Below, one piece after another: positions 44,211-52,790 of a stretch of 64,000 nucleotides of DNA (position 1 is its first letter; each line of letters opens with the position of its first letter). The translations under genes were made by a program, and so were the position numbers. The stretch comes from a bacterium SCSIO 12643 (GTDB lineage Bacteria; Bacteroidota; Bacteroidia; Flavobacteriales_G; Salibacteraceae), in the NCBI GenBank assembly GCA_024398135.1, contig CP073750.1, forward strand, positions 2,666,001 to 2,730,000, in the 5' to 3' direction. The notes below the pieces were generated by a model. The model was not told where the DNA came from. It did not search any database and saw only the letters and a program-made list of their open reading frames with translations.

Positions 44211-44795
44211 TTAAGATTTTTGTTTTTGATGTACCCTTTTTTGAATACGACTTAAACTTTCAGGACTAATTCCGATAAAGTTAGCGATGTATTTTTGTGG
44301 AATACGTTGGAACATATCCGGTCGATTTTCAATTAAATCCAGATAACGCTGTTCAGGTTTATTGGCGGAAAGTGACATAGCTATTTCTGTTGCTCTATGG
44401 GCGACTTGTTCCGTCATGATCCTACCAAATGTTTCAAAAGCCTGGCTTTCTTGATAGAGGGACTCTAAATGATCTCTGGAAATGCAAAATACGACAGTGT
44501 CTTCCATGGCCTGAAGATTCATGGAGCCAGAAATTCTATTGGTAAAGCTTTTAAAATCGGTGACCCATTGGTTTTCAAATGAAATATCACATGTCTTTTC
44601 ATTCCCATCCAAAATGTGATAGTGTCGTATGGAACCTTTGGAAATAAATGCCAGAAATTGGCAGACTTTTCCTTCTTCAATAAGTAACTCACGTTTCTTA
44701 AGTGTTTTGGAGGTAAAGTATTTGTCTATAAGGTCCAAATCCTGTTTTTCAAAAGGAACAACACTAGCGCAGAATTTCTGTAGTTGGTGAAACAT
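44211..44795 (-). CDS. Crp/Fnr-family transcription regulator
   Basis: 194 residues. N-terminal cyclic-nucleotide-type beta-barrel (LLIEEGKVCQFLAFISKGSIRHYHILDGNEKTCDISFENQWV); the phosphate cassette is not the canonical one, so cAMP binding is doubtful. C-terminal winged helix (IPQKYIANFIGISPESLSRIQKRV), a pattern shared by all three Crp/Fnr paralogs in this window. It lies 27 nt behind the SDR gene and may be cotranscribed with it. Confidence 0.9.
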   Translation of the reverse strand: MFHQLQKFCASVVPFEKQDLDLIDKYFTSKTLKKRELLIEEGKVCQFLAFISKGSIRHYHILDGNEKTCDISFENQWVTDFKSFTNRISGSMNLQAMEDTVVFCISRDHLESLYQESQAFETFGRIMTEQVAHRATEIAMSLSANKPEQRYLDLIENRPDMFQRIPQKYIANFIGISPESLSRIQKRVHQKQKS

Positions 44796-44822
44796 AAATT
44801 ACGAAGTTATACGTATTTGTTT

Positions 44823-45689
44823 CTAATTCAATTTTTTATGTTGAACTTCAGATTTAAAAAAGTCTTTCAGGTGCTGTGTGCCATACTGTGGAGCTACATT
44901 GTCAAAAGCCATCAAAGTGAGAAAGAACTCTATCGGACCATAGGTTTTAGAACTGGTGAATGTTCTCATAACCCAAATGATAAATTTTCTTACCCAATCC
45001 GGAATATGGATAATATTGATCTTCTTCTGCCATGATTTTAAAGCCAGTTCTGCCAATTCACTTTGAGAAAAGATATCCGGACCACCAACGGTTACTTCAT
45101 TTTCTTCGGAAAGTATTTTATCTACACAAACCTTTGCAAGATCAGCACCGTGAATGGGATTTAATCGGTAGTTACCATTTCCAAAAAGGTATACTTTCCC
45201 ATTTTTTCCCATCTCTAAAAAGTCTTTCATATCGGAGAAAAATCCATTCGGGCGCATGATGGTATATTTTAATCCCGAAGCTTTTAAAGCATCCACAAAT
45301 CTTTCTTTGGCTTCGAAAATTTTTAAATGTCTTAAATGGTCGCCACCAATTGCAGAGACGTATAGAAAAGACTGAACATTGGATTTTTGCGCCTCTTTTA
45401 GAAGGTTCAGGTTTCCCTGATAATCTACATCCATATAGGTCAAACCCTCTTTTTGTCGGGTGATTCCGATGGTACTAAAGACACCATTTATTTGATCACA
45501 AATGCCGTTTAAGGTGGCGGGTTGTGTAATTTCTCCAATAAAGAAATCATCTACACCATCAAATAATTGTTTTTGATTTTCTTTTCGAATCAGTACACGT
45601 ACCTGATAGTTTCTGTTTATTAATTCTTTAACGAGGTACTGCCCTAGATAACCTGTAGCTCCTGCCACTAATACTTTTTTTAATTCCAT
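44823..45689 (-). CDS. SDR-type NAD(P)-binding protein (NmrA/atypical)
   Basis: 288 residues. Rossmann start VLVAGATGYLGQYLVKELINRN with the GATGYLG dinucleotide motif; central VSAIGGDHLRHLKIFEAKERFVDAL, in which the usual YxxxK is replaced (an atypical SDR), and TIMRPNGFFSDM. Such proteins act as NAD(P)H sensors or as epimerase/reductases on unknown substrates. It is flanked on both sides by Crp/Fnr genes in the same direction, suggesting a small redox- or stress-responsive set. Confidence 0.88.
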   Translation of the reverse strand: MELKKVLVAGATGYLGQYLVKELINRNYQVRVLIRKENQKQLFDGVDDFFIGEITQPATLNGICDQINGVFSTIGITRQKEGLTYMDVDYQGNLNLLKEAQKSNVQSFLYVSAIGGDHLRHLKIFEAKERFVDALKASGLKYTIMRPNGFFSDMKDFLEMGKNGKVYLFGNGNYRLNPIHGADLAKVCVDKILSEENEVTVGGPDIFSQSELAELALKSWQKKINIIHIPDWVRKFIIWVMRTFTSSKTYGPIEFFLTLMAFDNVAPQYGTQHLKDFFKSEVQHKKLN

Positions 45690-45742
45690 CGTTTCTTTTT
45701 GACAAAAGAAGAGTGGGCTGATCTATTTACACTTGACGATCG

Positions 45743-46324
45743 TCAAGAAAGCCGTTTTTTAAAAACACGGGACTTAATTCTGCTTAATGTTTCGGGAGAA
45801 ACACCGAGAAAAGAAGCAATATATTGTTGTGGAACTCTTAAGAATAAATCGCCCTGATTATTTAATAAATCGATGTAACGTTGTTCTGCAGATTTGGTAA
45901 CAAATGAAGCAATCATTTTTTGACTTGTGATGAGTTCGTTCTCAGTTGCTATTCTCGCTATAACTTCAAATTTGGGAACTTCTTGCAGCAATAATTCGGT
46001 TTTAGATTTTGTAAATACCAGAAGTTCGGTAGGCTCTATCGCCTGATAGTTTTCCACTGCCGGGACATTGTAGGTATAACTTTCACCTGCACAAATGAAC
46101 TGGCCTTCCGTATAAAAAAATGCTGTTTTTTCGATCCCATCCACGTTATAGAACAATCTGACACATCCTTTGGAAACGAAATATATTTCATCAGACACAT
46201 TTCCTTCAGTGAAAATATAAGCACCTTTAGCGTATGTTCTTTTTTCTAACGAATTTTCTAAAAATATTAGTTCTTCGTTATTAAGTGAAATATATGTTTC
46301 TATGTGTGAGCGTAGATTTTTCAT
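45743..46324 (-). CDS. Crp/Fnr-family transcription regulator
   Basis: 193 residues. Effector barrel KGAYIFTEGNVSDEIYFVSKGCVRLFYNVDGIEKTAFFYTEGQFICAG split by a loop, dimer helix, then the winged helix VPQQYIASFLGVSPETLSRIKSRVFKK. No N-terminal FeS cysteine cluster, so not an Fnr-type oxygen sensor. It heads a run SDR - Crp/Fnr - exported protein. A perfect -7 element sits 33 nt upstream. Confidence 0.9.
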   Translation of the reverse strand: MKNLRSHIETYISLNNEELIFLENSLEKRTYAKGAYIFTEGNVSDEIYFVSKGCVRLFYNVDGIEKTAFFYTEGQFICAGESYTYNVPAVENYQAIEPTELLVFTKSKTELLLQEVPKFEVIARIATENELITSQKMIASFVTKSAEQRYIDLLNNQGDLFLRVPQQYIASFLGVSPETLSRIKSRVFKKRLS

Positions 46325-46356
46325 TGATGAGGATTGTGGATTTGTAATGATATGTA

Positions 46357-46364
46357 CAAAAGTA
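46357..46364 (-). promoter_or_regulatory. Candidate -7 element of the Crp/Fnr gene
   Basis: Minus strand TACTTTTG, a full TAnnTTTG match 32 nt before the ATG at 46324. Confidence 0.4.
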
Positions 46365-46424
46365 ATGTTTGTTGGAGTTTAGTTGTTTGCGTTTTAATGA
46401 AATAAAAATTTCATTATTATGTGG

Positions 46425-47219
46425 TTAATTTATTAGCCTCCAAATCGGTGAACCTTTAATCATATACCTCTTTAATTTCGAATAGGGAACGGAAAAATGA
46501 CAACCTAAATAATTCCCCCCGTATCCGAAGATTGTGCCATACATACCACATTCAAATTGAATGGAATCCGGGGAGAAGATATAAAAAGAGGGAATGTCCT
46601 CAATATCGGTTTCAGATTTGTCAATTTTCATTTCTTTTATAAACTCACGATAGATGAGGTCCCAGGCTTTGGGCTCGAAAACATCATCAAATTCAAATTC
46701 CTTATTGGTATAGTAATCATAATATTTGTAATATTCTTCCCCATAACCGTGCGCTCCACCGGTATAAGAAGAATTGCTATAACTAATTATGAAGATACCG
46801 TCCTGAATAAGATTTACACGTGTATGCCCCCAGTATTGATATCTGGTACTGTCAATATCATACCAACCATACTTACCATATTTAATCTCTGATATAACAT
46901 CTGATAGATCAAATTTCTGGATGTTTACAAAATCAGGATGGAGTTGAAAATCTTCAATCTTAGGAATAGCAGCTAATAAAGTATCTATTTGATCTCCTTT
47001 TTCCTGAAGTAGAAATGTGGCCTGGATTTCAGATTCATAGAATTCAGCACGAATCGATTTGGTCATAGTGACTTTGATCAGTGTATCCTGATCTAGAATA
47101 ATATTTTCAGTATAATAACTGCTTTTAAGATGTTCCTCTACCTGAGCCGATGCAACAGATATCAATAACACAATAAATATAGTTGTTACGATTATGTTTT
47201 TGAATTGAGATTTAATCAT
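46425..47219 (-). CDS. DUF3298-domain exported protein
   Basis: 264 residues with signal peptide (MIKSQFKNIIVTTIFIVLLISVASA). The motif SYTGGAHGYGEEYYKYYDYYTNKEFEFDDVF is the DUF3298/DUF4163 signature (GGAHG), shared with the sensor domain of RsiV anti-sigma factors and with other peptidoglycan-related proteins; here there is no membrane anchor or anti-sigma part. Its start overlaps the stop of the upstream gene by 4 nt, so the two form one operon. Confidence 0.85.
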   Translation of the reverse strand: MIKSQFKNIIVTTIFIVLLISVASAQVEEHLKSSYYTENIILDQDTLIKVTMTKSIRAEFYESEIQATFLLQEKGDQIDTLLAAIPKIEDFQLHPDFVNIQKFDLSDVISEIKYGKYGWYDIDSTRYQYWGHTRVNLIQDGIFIISYSNSSYTGGAHGYGEEYYKYYDYYTNKEFEFDDVFEPKAWDLIYREFIKEMKIDKSETDIEDIPSFYIFSPDSIQFECGMYGTIFGYGGNYLGCHFSVPYSKLKRYMIKGSPIWRLIN

Positions 47220-47734
47220 TGTATGATACGTTTGTAATAGGTGTATTTTTCAACTAAGTATGGCGGGCGAGTAATTAGAGAGTTTGTAGTTGAGGTCAGA
47301 TAACGTCTTCGGATGATAAGATAATCGTGGTTAAATCCAACAATATGATTTACCGGTATTTCAAATAATTGATGAGACATTAAATTGTTAAATGACTCGT
47401 CTTTGGATCGAATAATATGATCAGGGATTATCTTGTACACATTAGTGATGTCTTGAATACGAACGGTGTCTGATGATGATCTGGAAAATTGCATTTGAGC
47501 TTTGCGACTACTTTTACCACTGGGTTTAACTTTAGCCATTTTTGTGGATTCAAAAATGGAGACGTAAGCTGCATGGGTATCCAGAACGGAATCAACGGGT
47601 AGTTGGATGAGTCGTTTTTCTAGTGCTACAATTTCTTTTTTTATGGAATCTTCCTCCTGGTGATTTTGTGAGTGTGATTCACCGAAACCTGACCAAATGG
47701 TCAAAATCACAAAAAAAGAGTAAATGAATTTCAT
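47216..47734 (-). CDS. Hypothetical exported protein, operon with DUF3298 gene
   Basis: 172 residues. Signal peptide (MKFIYSFFVILTIWSGFGESHS). Charged, mostly helical first half (KEIVALEKRLIQLPVDSVLDTHAAYVSIFESTKMAKVKPSGKSSRKA), then a beta-rich half (HIIRSKDESFNNLMSHQLFEIPVNHIVGFNHDYLIIRRRY). No domain recognised. Leads the two-gene unit with the DUF3298 protein. Confidence 0.65.
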   Translation of the reverse strand: MKFIYSFFVILTIWSGFGESHSQNHQEEDSIKKEIVALEKRLIQLPVDSVLDTHAAYVSIFESTKMAKVKPSGKSSRKAQMQFSRSSSDTVRIQDITNVYKIIPDHIIRSKDESFNNLMSHQLFEIPVNHIVGFNHDYLIIRRRYLTSTTNSLITRPPYLVEKYTYYKRIIQ

Positions 47735-47894
47735 TGTTGTACGTCAGTTTATTTGGGCTTTAACCTTAGTCAAAATACAGGTAAATCACCATGCATATAG
47801 TCTAAACCATCCGCATGCTTAAAGCCTCAACCCTCATACATACTCCATGCCATTTTGAGGTGTCTCGCTAAATTAATTCTCTGTTTGTAAAAAC

Positions 47895-48905
47895 TTAAAT
47901 ATGTTTTGCTTTTATGGCAATTTCAAAGGCTTCAGGTTCATCTATATGCAGGCATAGGGTAGAGAATCTTTTTTTGATTCCATAGAGGCTTTTAAGTTCA
48001 TATTCTTTGGAGAGATAGATGACCGTATTATGATCTTCCATTTCACCAATAGGTGAAAGTGATTGGGTGAGTGGATCTTCCGGTAAAGACCTTTTTGATA
48101 ATTCAATTCGATCAATATCCTGAATTGAAATTTCTACTTCGCTCATAATTCCATATCTAAACTGGATACTACGATCTAAAATTGAAATGGGTCTTTGAGA
48201 TAAAGATTTGGCAAATCCAAAAACCTGTATGGCGGTATAGATACTTAAACCTGTGAGAATCCAGGCGAAGATAACACTCCATTTAGTGACTAAGATATGT
48301 ACCGTATAAGATTCGATTCCGATGATGAGAATGAAAGCAATCATTAATGTAACAGAACCGGTTTTTTTATGATAGCTAAATTGATTTTCTGATAAAGTAG
48401 CTTTTTTCCAATGAATGAAACCATAATAGATCACTGCGATTTCAGTAGACAGAACGGGCGCAAGTTTTTGCGGAAATATTTCCCGGCAGGCGCTTTTTAA
48501 AGTGTCATAAAAATCCGGAGAGTATCCTTCCAGTGATTTATATGCAGTGATGATGCTTCGTACTTTAAAAATGATAAAACCGATCACGAAAAATTCGATA
48601 AACGGAAGAATCCAGTTTTTAAAGAAGGTGAGATAAGTTTGTCCATCTTGAGGTAGAAAGTAAGAACCAATTGCCAGTCCTGCCACCATCACCGGAACAA
48701 CCGTTGTTTTGGGGATTTCTGTTTTTCGAATGAGTAAAAAATAAATTAGGGGTACTGTAAGTAATAAATCTATGCTAATGGCCAGATGAAGAGTTTGGTT
48801 TCCCTGAATGAATGAAGAGTTCATCAAAAAAACAAGTATAGACAAAAGACTTAAGGGAATTCCAAATATGAGGAGGTTCCGATTGAGGGCAAAATTCTTA
48901 TCCAT
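47895..48905 (-). CDS. Multi-helix membrane protein, unknown function
   Basis: 336 residues with about eight hydrophobic helices (LLIFGIPLSLLSILVFL, LHLAISIDLLLTVPLIYFLLI, VVPVMVAGLAIGSYFL, NWILPFIEFFVIGFIIFKV, APVLSTEIAVIYYGFI, VTLMIAFILIIGIES, VIFAWILTGLSIYTAIQVF), then a cytoplasmic C-terminal beta domain of about 80 residues (ILDRSIQFRYGIMSEVEISIQDIDRIELSKR). The tail resembles PH-like bacterial membrane-domain modules. Role unknown. Confidence 0.75.
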   Translation of the reverse strand: MDKNFALNRNLLIFGIPLSLLSILVFLMNSSFIQGNQTLHLAISIDLLLTVPLIYFLLIRKTEIPKTTVVPVMVAGLAIGSYFLPQDGQTYLTFFKNWILPFIEFFVIGFIIFKVRSIITAYKSLEGYSPDFYDTLKSACREIFPQKLAPVLSTEIAVIYYGFIHWKKATLSENQFSYHKKTGSVTLMIAFILIIGIESYTVHILVTKWSVIFAWILTGLSIYTAIQVFGFAKSLSQRPISILDRSIQFRYGIMSEVEISIQDIDRIELSKRSLPEDPLTQSLSPIGEMEDHNTVIYLSKEYELKSLYGIKKRFSTLCLHIDEPEAFEIAIKAKHI

Positions 48906-49017
48906 AAAATCTATTTTAAATTGCTTGTGAATTTGGTGTTTGTCAATGATTTAATTGGTTGGTAAAATTACGATTTTGTAAGTTTAAAAGCCATTTAAAA
49001 ATGAGACTCTATGAAAT

Positions 49018-49042
49018 AAAAAAAAGGCCCTTTCGGGCCTTT
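49018..49042 (-). terminator. Strong terminator after the phosphatase-like gene
   Basis: 8-bp stem (AAAGGCCC 49023-49030, GGGCCTTT 49035-49042) with tetraloop TTTC, followed by T8 on the minus strand. Confidence 0.92.
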
Positions 49043-49063
49043 CTAAGAGGATGTTTTTACGGA

Positions 49064-50632
49064 TTAATTCGGCTCTGAGAATGTAACGACAGGAGGAGTG
49101 TCATATCCACTTCCCTGATTGGTGACTTCCACACTGGTGACTGAACCATTGGTGATAATTGCAGTTGCTTCTGCTGTCATTCCACTTGGTGAAGCTTCTA
49201 CTGTAACAGTTGGAGCAGAAGTGTATCCACTTCCAGGTTCAACAACATTAATTGCGGCTATAATTCCATCAACCATAGTTGCAGAACCGTAAGCTTCAGA
49301 AAATGGATATTGGGTCATCACATATGGCTTTACATCACCTCCGGATTCATTTGAAGGCGTTCTGGTCGCGTCAGATCCTAAAGAGTATTTTTTGCCATCT
49401 GCCGGAGGTACCAGACACGTTACTGCGGTTAAAAATGTGTCATTGTAATTCCCATCGGCTAAGAAACAGCGTGATTTGGTTGTGCTTAAAGTGGTTGTCC
49501 CAAAATTGTAACACTCTTGTACGATGTCCCCTCCGGTCGAAGATTGATGTTGAAGTGTGGTACCATAAATAAATGCTTTATCAATTTGAGAAGCAACAGG
49601 CCCGAACGGAATACTGGAGGTAAGACTTTTATAAGCCAAATAAGTAGAGGCTACCATTCCTGTACGGTCATGTCCACTGGCGCAGTGGATGTAATAAATA
49701 TGATACACTTCATCAGAGGTTTCCATCCATGATTTAAGGTGGGTTGCTAACGTAGTTAAAATCATAGGTTCTACGGTACCAATGGAAGTATCTATGGGTT
49801 CTACATTCCATCTACACATTTGACCGGTTGGTGATCCAGTGGTAATTCCTCTAAGTGGAGTTGGTGTAGCCGGGAACCATGTACATTGCGCATTATTTGG
49901 TTCATCAATATTTCCGGAAAAAGAAAAATATTCATTCCCCCATATATATTCCTCTGCAGATGATAGTAGAGCAATGTCATGTAAAACATAGTCTCCAAGG
50001 TCTGCTAAAGTTGGTCCGTTAGCTGCAGCGCAGGCATCCACAATGGCGGTTTGCAGATTTTTAAAATCAATTGTTTGCCCGCCATTACTTTCCTGACCTA
50101 GTGGAGAGTTTCCTCTCACTAAAATTGTTTTGTTTTTAATGTCCCAGTCTACCAAAAATACTTGAGAAGGTCTTAAGACCTGTGCAGAACTTGGGGGTAC
50201 GCTTGGGTTGGCCTGGGTGATCTTTTGTACGGTTACGGTTGTGGTATCATGTTCGGTAGCGTTTCTTCCTGGTCCGGGAGGAAACATAGAAGGATTATCT
50301 CCCTGGCCTCTTGTCCCTGTGGCTTGCCATATAAATGGACTACCAGGTTCAAGTATAAAGCAAATGTTACATTGCGATTTGGTTTCTGTACTTTGGTTGG
50401 TACCCGGAGCTTCAAACATGCAGACCGAATTGGTCACAGCATTTATGTAATCGGCACCTTCAACTGTAAAAACGACATTGTTATTTGCAGGCGTTGCGGT
50501 GATTGAAGATACTACTTTTTCGGACGCATCTTTCATGGTCGCGGTAGAGTAGGCCTGAAGATTAATTTCTGCTGAGATCACATCAGCGTTAACGGTAAGC
50601 GTGTATTGCTTAGATGGATTTGAGTTTGACAT
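49064..50632 (-). CDS. Tyrosine/dual-specificity phosphatase-like protein with C-terminal repeats
   Basis: 522 residues with no signal peptide and no membrane helix. The motif HCASGHDRTGMVASTYL (Cys317, Arg323) is a complete HC(x5)R(T/S) phosphatase P-loop. A general-acid Asp could lie near 213 (DLGDYVLHD), but I cannot place it firmly. Residues 1-180 are a beta-rich, Ser/Thr-rich region with a Cys pair (CNICFILEPGSPF) and a Gly/Pro-rich stretch. Residues 455-522 hold two copies of a VxxGSGYxxxPxV repeat (EPGSGYTSAPTVTV and NQGSGYDTPPVVTF) of the type found in phage tail and adhesive proteins. Mixed architecture; substrate unknown. Confidence 0.7.
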   Translation of the reverse strand: MSNSNPSKQYTLTVNADVISAEINLQAYSTATMKDASEKVVSSITATPANNNVVFTVEGADYINAVTNSVCMFEAPGTNQSTETKSQCNICFILEPGSPFIWQATGTRGQGDNPSMFPPGPGRNATEHDTTTVTVQKITQANPSVPPSSAQVLRPSQVFLVDWDIKNKTILVRGNSPLGQESNGGQTIDFKNLQTAIVDACAAANGPTLADLGDYVLHDIALLSSAEEYIWGNEYFSFSGNIDEPNNAQCTWFPATPTPLRGITTGSPTGQMCRWNVEPIDTSIGTVEPMILTTLATHLKSWMETSDEVYHIYYIHCASGHDRTGMVASTYLAYKSLTSSIPFGPVASQIDKAFIYGTTLQHQSSTGGDIVQECYNFGTTTLSTTKSRCFLADGNYNDTFLTAVTCLVPPADGKKYSLGSDATRTPSNESGGDVKPYVMTQYPFSEAYGSATMVDGIIAAINVVEPGSGYTSAPTVTVEASPSGMTAEATAIITNGSVTSVEVTNQGSGYDTPPVVTFSEPN

Positions 50633-51064
50633 TTCTTACTTTTTAATGTTATTAATAATTAAGGCTACAGCATAAACGGAGCGTTCCGATCTGTTTTTGT
50701 TTGCCCCAATTTTAGATCGGAATTGCCATAACATTTGATTTCTAGAGTATTCAACTTCGCAAAGAAGATGTCTATAATGTTGATATTACAGACGTTTGTA
50801 AACCATGGTCGTATTGTTGTTTTGAATACGCTGAAACCAAATTGGAGTGTAAAAGTAAAGCTGCGTGTTTTGAGTTAAAATGGGGTAAATACCTGTTTTA
50901 AGAAATACAGAAAATTACCTATTTGTTAGCAAAAAAATATGGGGAAGGTTGGCATGCTTTGATCTGCATTAAGTTTAAATAGATTTTACAATGGTAATGA
51001 AGCTGCCTCAATTCAAAATTGTACTTTCGAACCATATTCATAACAAATACTTCTTACTGGGTTT
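50633..51064. other. Long intergenic region before ung
   Basis: 432 nt without a supportable gene. It must hold two divergent promoters (phosphatase-like gene, minus; ung, plus). An inverted repeat lies at 50684-50722. Near 51027 the plus strand has TACTTTCG, one base off a -7 box for ung. No RNA gene fold was recognised. Confidence 0.5.
50684..50722. repeat. Spaced inverted repeat upstream of the phosphatase-like gene
   Basis: Perfect 9-nt arms TTCCGATCT (50684-50692) and AGATCGGAA (50714-50722) separated by 21 nt, 52-90 nt upstream of the ATG at 50632. Could be an operator pair or an mRNA leader hairpin. Confidence 0.6.
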
Positions 51065-51730
51065 ATGGACGTAAAAATTGCCGAAGACTGGAAAAACATC
51101 TTGCAGGATGAATTTGATAAACCGTATTTTGAATCTCTTTCAGCGTTTGTAAAAAATGAGTATCGAACACAACAATGTTTTCCAAAAGGGAACCAGATTT
51201 TTGCAGCGTTTGATCTTTGCGCGTTAAATGATTTAAAGGTGGTGATTATTGGTCAGGATCCATATCACGGCATTGGTCAGGCGCATGGGTTATGCTTTTC
51301 TGTAAACGATGGGATTGCTCATCCACCTTCGTTGGTCAATATCTTTAAAGAATTGCATACGGATCTAAATCTTGACGTTCCAAAAAGTGGGAATTTAGAA
51401 CGTTGGTCTAAACAAGGCGTATTATTACTCAACGCTACATTAACAGTTAGAGCACATCAGGCGGGTTCGCATCAAAACAAAGGTTGGGAGCAATTTACGG
51501 ATGCAGTAATTTCTAAAATTTCTGCTGAAAAAGAAGATGTAGTATTCCTACTTTGGGGAGGGTTTGCTAAAAAGAAAGGGGCAAAAATTGATCGTACAAA
51601 ACATCATGTTTTAACTTCCGGACATCCGTCACCATTGAGTGCCAATAGAGGACTGTGGTTTGGTAACCAACATTTTTCAAAAACAAACGACTTTTTATCC
51701 GGTAAGGGATTATCACAAATTGACTGGTAA
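51065..51730 (+). CDS. ung: Uracil-DNA glycosylase
   Basis: 221 residues, family-1 UDG. Catalytic motif VVIIGQDPYHGIGQAHGLCFSV (Asp in GQDPYH), the second motif LLLNATLTV, and the DNA-intercalating loop HHVLTSGHPSPLSANRG. It removes uracil from DNA at the start of base-excision repair. Convergent with the MarR gene; the two stops touch. Confidence 0.97.
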   Translation: MDVKIAEDWKNILQDEFDKPYFESLSAFVKNEYRTQQCFPKGNQIFAAFDLCALNDLKVVIIGQDPYHGIGQAHGLCFSVNDGIAHPPSLVNIFKELHTDLNLDVPKSGNLERWSKQGVLLLNATLTVRAHQAGSHQNKGWEQFTDAVISKISAEKEDVVFLLWGGFAKKKGAKIDRTKHHVLTSGHPSPLSANRGLWFGNQHFSKTNDFLSGKGLSQIDW

Positions 51731-52336
51731 TTATGGATGCATTTCGTGTTCCGCGCAGTCCAAACGAAGGTCATTGGCCATGAGTTCTTTTTTTAGAAAA
51801 TCGCAGTAGTGAGAGTCGTTATGGGGTCGGTAAAAAGAACAGGTTTGACACATTCGTTGGATGGTTATGATTCCTGACTTGTTTAAGTCATAAATGAGCC
51901 GTTGTAGTCCTTCCAGCATTTGAGTTTTTTGTTCCTGACTTAATTTTTCGATTGGTTTTTCAATGGTAGAGGCGAATAAAGAAGCTTTTTTTGCCACTTT
52001 TTGACCTTCAGAAGTTAGAAGCAATACAAAACTTCGGGTGTCTCGGGGATCTTTTTCTTTACGTACCATTTTTTTTGAGAGTAAAACTTTTACACTATCG
52101 CTAATAGTAGCTTTAGTCATGTTAAACTCATCGGCCAGGTAACTAACTTTACATCGATCTTCTGAATGGAATAGTAGGAAGATCAAAATTTGAATCTGAA
52201 TGGGACTAAGAGAATTTTCTTTGCTCTCATTCCAAAGGAGTACTCGAAAACTTTCAGATATTCTTTCTAAAGCTACTACGATTTGACTTTCAATGTGTTG
52301 GTTTTGTTTGTTTAAACTAAAAGAAGACTGTTCCAT
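51731..52336 (-). CDS. MarR-family regulator with C-terminal cysteine cluster
   Basis: 201 residues. Winged helix core (LIFLLFHSEDRCKVSYLADEFNMTKATISDSVKVLLSKKMVRKEKDPRDTRSFVLLLTSEG), then an unusual C-terminal tail with Cys163, Cys166, Cys178 and Cys194 (CQTC ... YCDF ... LDCAEHE), spacing 2-11-15. Four cysteines fit a zinc or iron-sulfur site, so the protein may sense redox or metal state. It should repress itself and the thioredoxin-like gene through the shared operator at 52397 and 52709. Confidence 0.9.
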   Translation of the reverse strand: MEQSSFSLNKQNQHIESQIVVALERISESFRVLLWNESKENSLSPIQIQILIFLLFHSEDRCKVSYLADEFNMTKATISDSVKVLLSKKMVRKEKDPRDTRSFVLLLTSEGQKVAKKASLFASTIEKPIEKLSQEQKTQMLEGLQRLIYDLNKSGIITIQRMCQTCSFYRPHNDSHYCDFLKKELMANDLRLDCAEHEMHP

Positions 52337-52384
52337 ATTTTATCGATGGCGTTATACCTCAATTACCATCGCGAAAATGGAATT

Positions 52385-52422
52385 GCCTCACAAAGGTAGG
52401 AATCCTAACTTTGTGAGGCAAA
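52385..52422 (-). promoter_or_regulatory. MarR promoter within a 35-nt palindromic operator
   Basis: Perfect promoter on the minus strand: -33 TTTG at 52419-52422, then 20 nt, then -7 TACCTTTG at 52391-52398. The spacer contains the operator core AGGAATCCTAAC (52398-52409). The whole 52385-52419 stretch is a palindrome with 17-nt arms, one mismatch, and one central base (52402). As it also follows the thioredoxin-like gene, it may double as its terminator hairpin. Confidence 0.8.
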
Positions 52423-52426
52423 ATTT

Positions 52427-52660
52427 TTAACCTTTTACGTCTTCCATTGAAGCACCAAAGTTAATGTGAAGTACATGACCATTAGGAGTGAGTAAGGCCG
52501 GAACGGATTTAACCCCTACTTTTTCTGCTTCTTCAATTCGAGAACGGTCTTCTCCGATATGGACCATTTCAACATTGTCTGCACCAATAAGATTTACGAT
52601 GTCTTGTTCGGCACTTACACATACCGGACATCCAGCGTGATAGAAAATTGATTTTGTCAT
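52427..52660 (-). CDS. Mini-thioredoxin/glutaredoxin-like protein
   Basis: 77 residues. Redox motif CPVC at 11-14 (YHAGCPVCVSAEQDIV), cis-proline SVPAL at about 52-56, and a thioredoxin fold just long enough for a glutaredoxin-type domain. No signal, so cytoplasmic. It lies between two copies of the MarR operator and is likely derepressed with the MarR gene under thiol stress; that is inference. Confidence 0.88.
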   Translation of the reverse strand: MTKSIFYHAGCPVCVSAEQDIVNLIGADNVEMVHIGEDRSRIEEAEKVGVKSVPALLTPNGHVLHINFGASMEDVKG

Positions 52661-52705
52661 CTTTTTATGATTTTAAGTTAAAGCAATATTGCTAATACAA
52701 TTATA

Positions 52706-52720
52706 GTAAGGAATCCTAAC
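52706..52720 (-). promoter_or_regulatory. Second MarR operator, before the thioredoxin-like gene
   Basis: 15-mer GTAAGGAATCCTAAC, sharing AGGAATCCTAAC (12 nt) exactly with the MarR promoter. It lies 46 nt upstream of the ATG at 52660, directly before the likely -7 (TATAATTG on the minus strand). A 12-bp palindrome AGCAATATTGCT (52682-52693) is between it and the gene. Confidence 0.7.
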
Positions 52721-52790
52721 TAAATAGAATTTGAGTAAATTAATTTTTATAATAGGGGTTAAGGTTATTTTTATGAAGCTGATTAAAGCA

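Noticed and set aside
50208-50506. Two plus-strand frames opposite the phosphatase-like gene
   Set aside because: Mutually overlapping and antisense to a longer gene with a recognisable motif.
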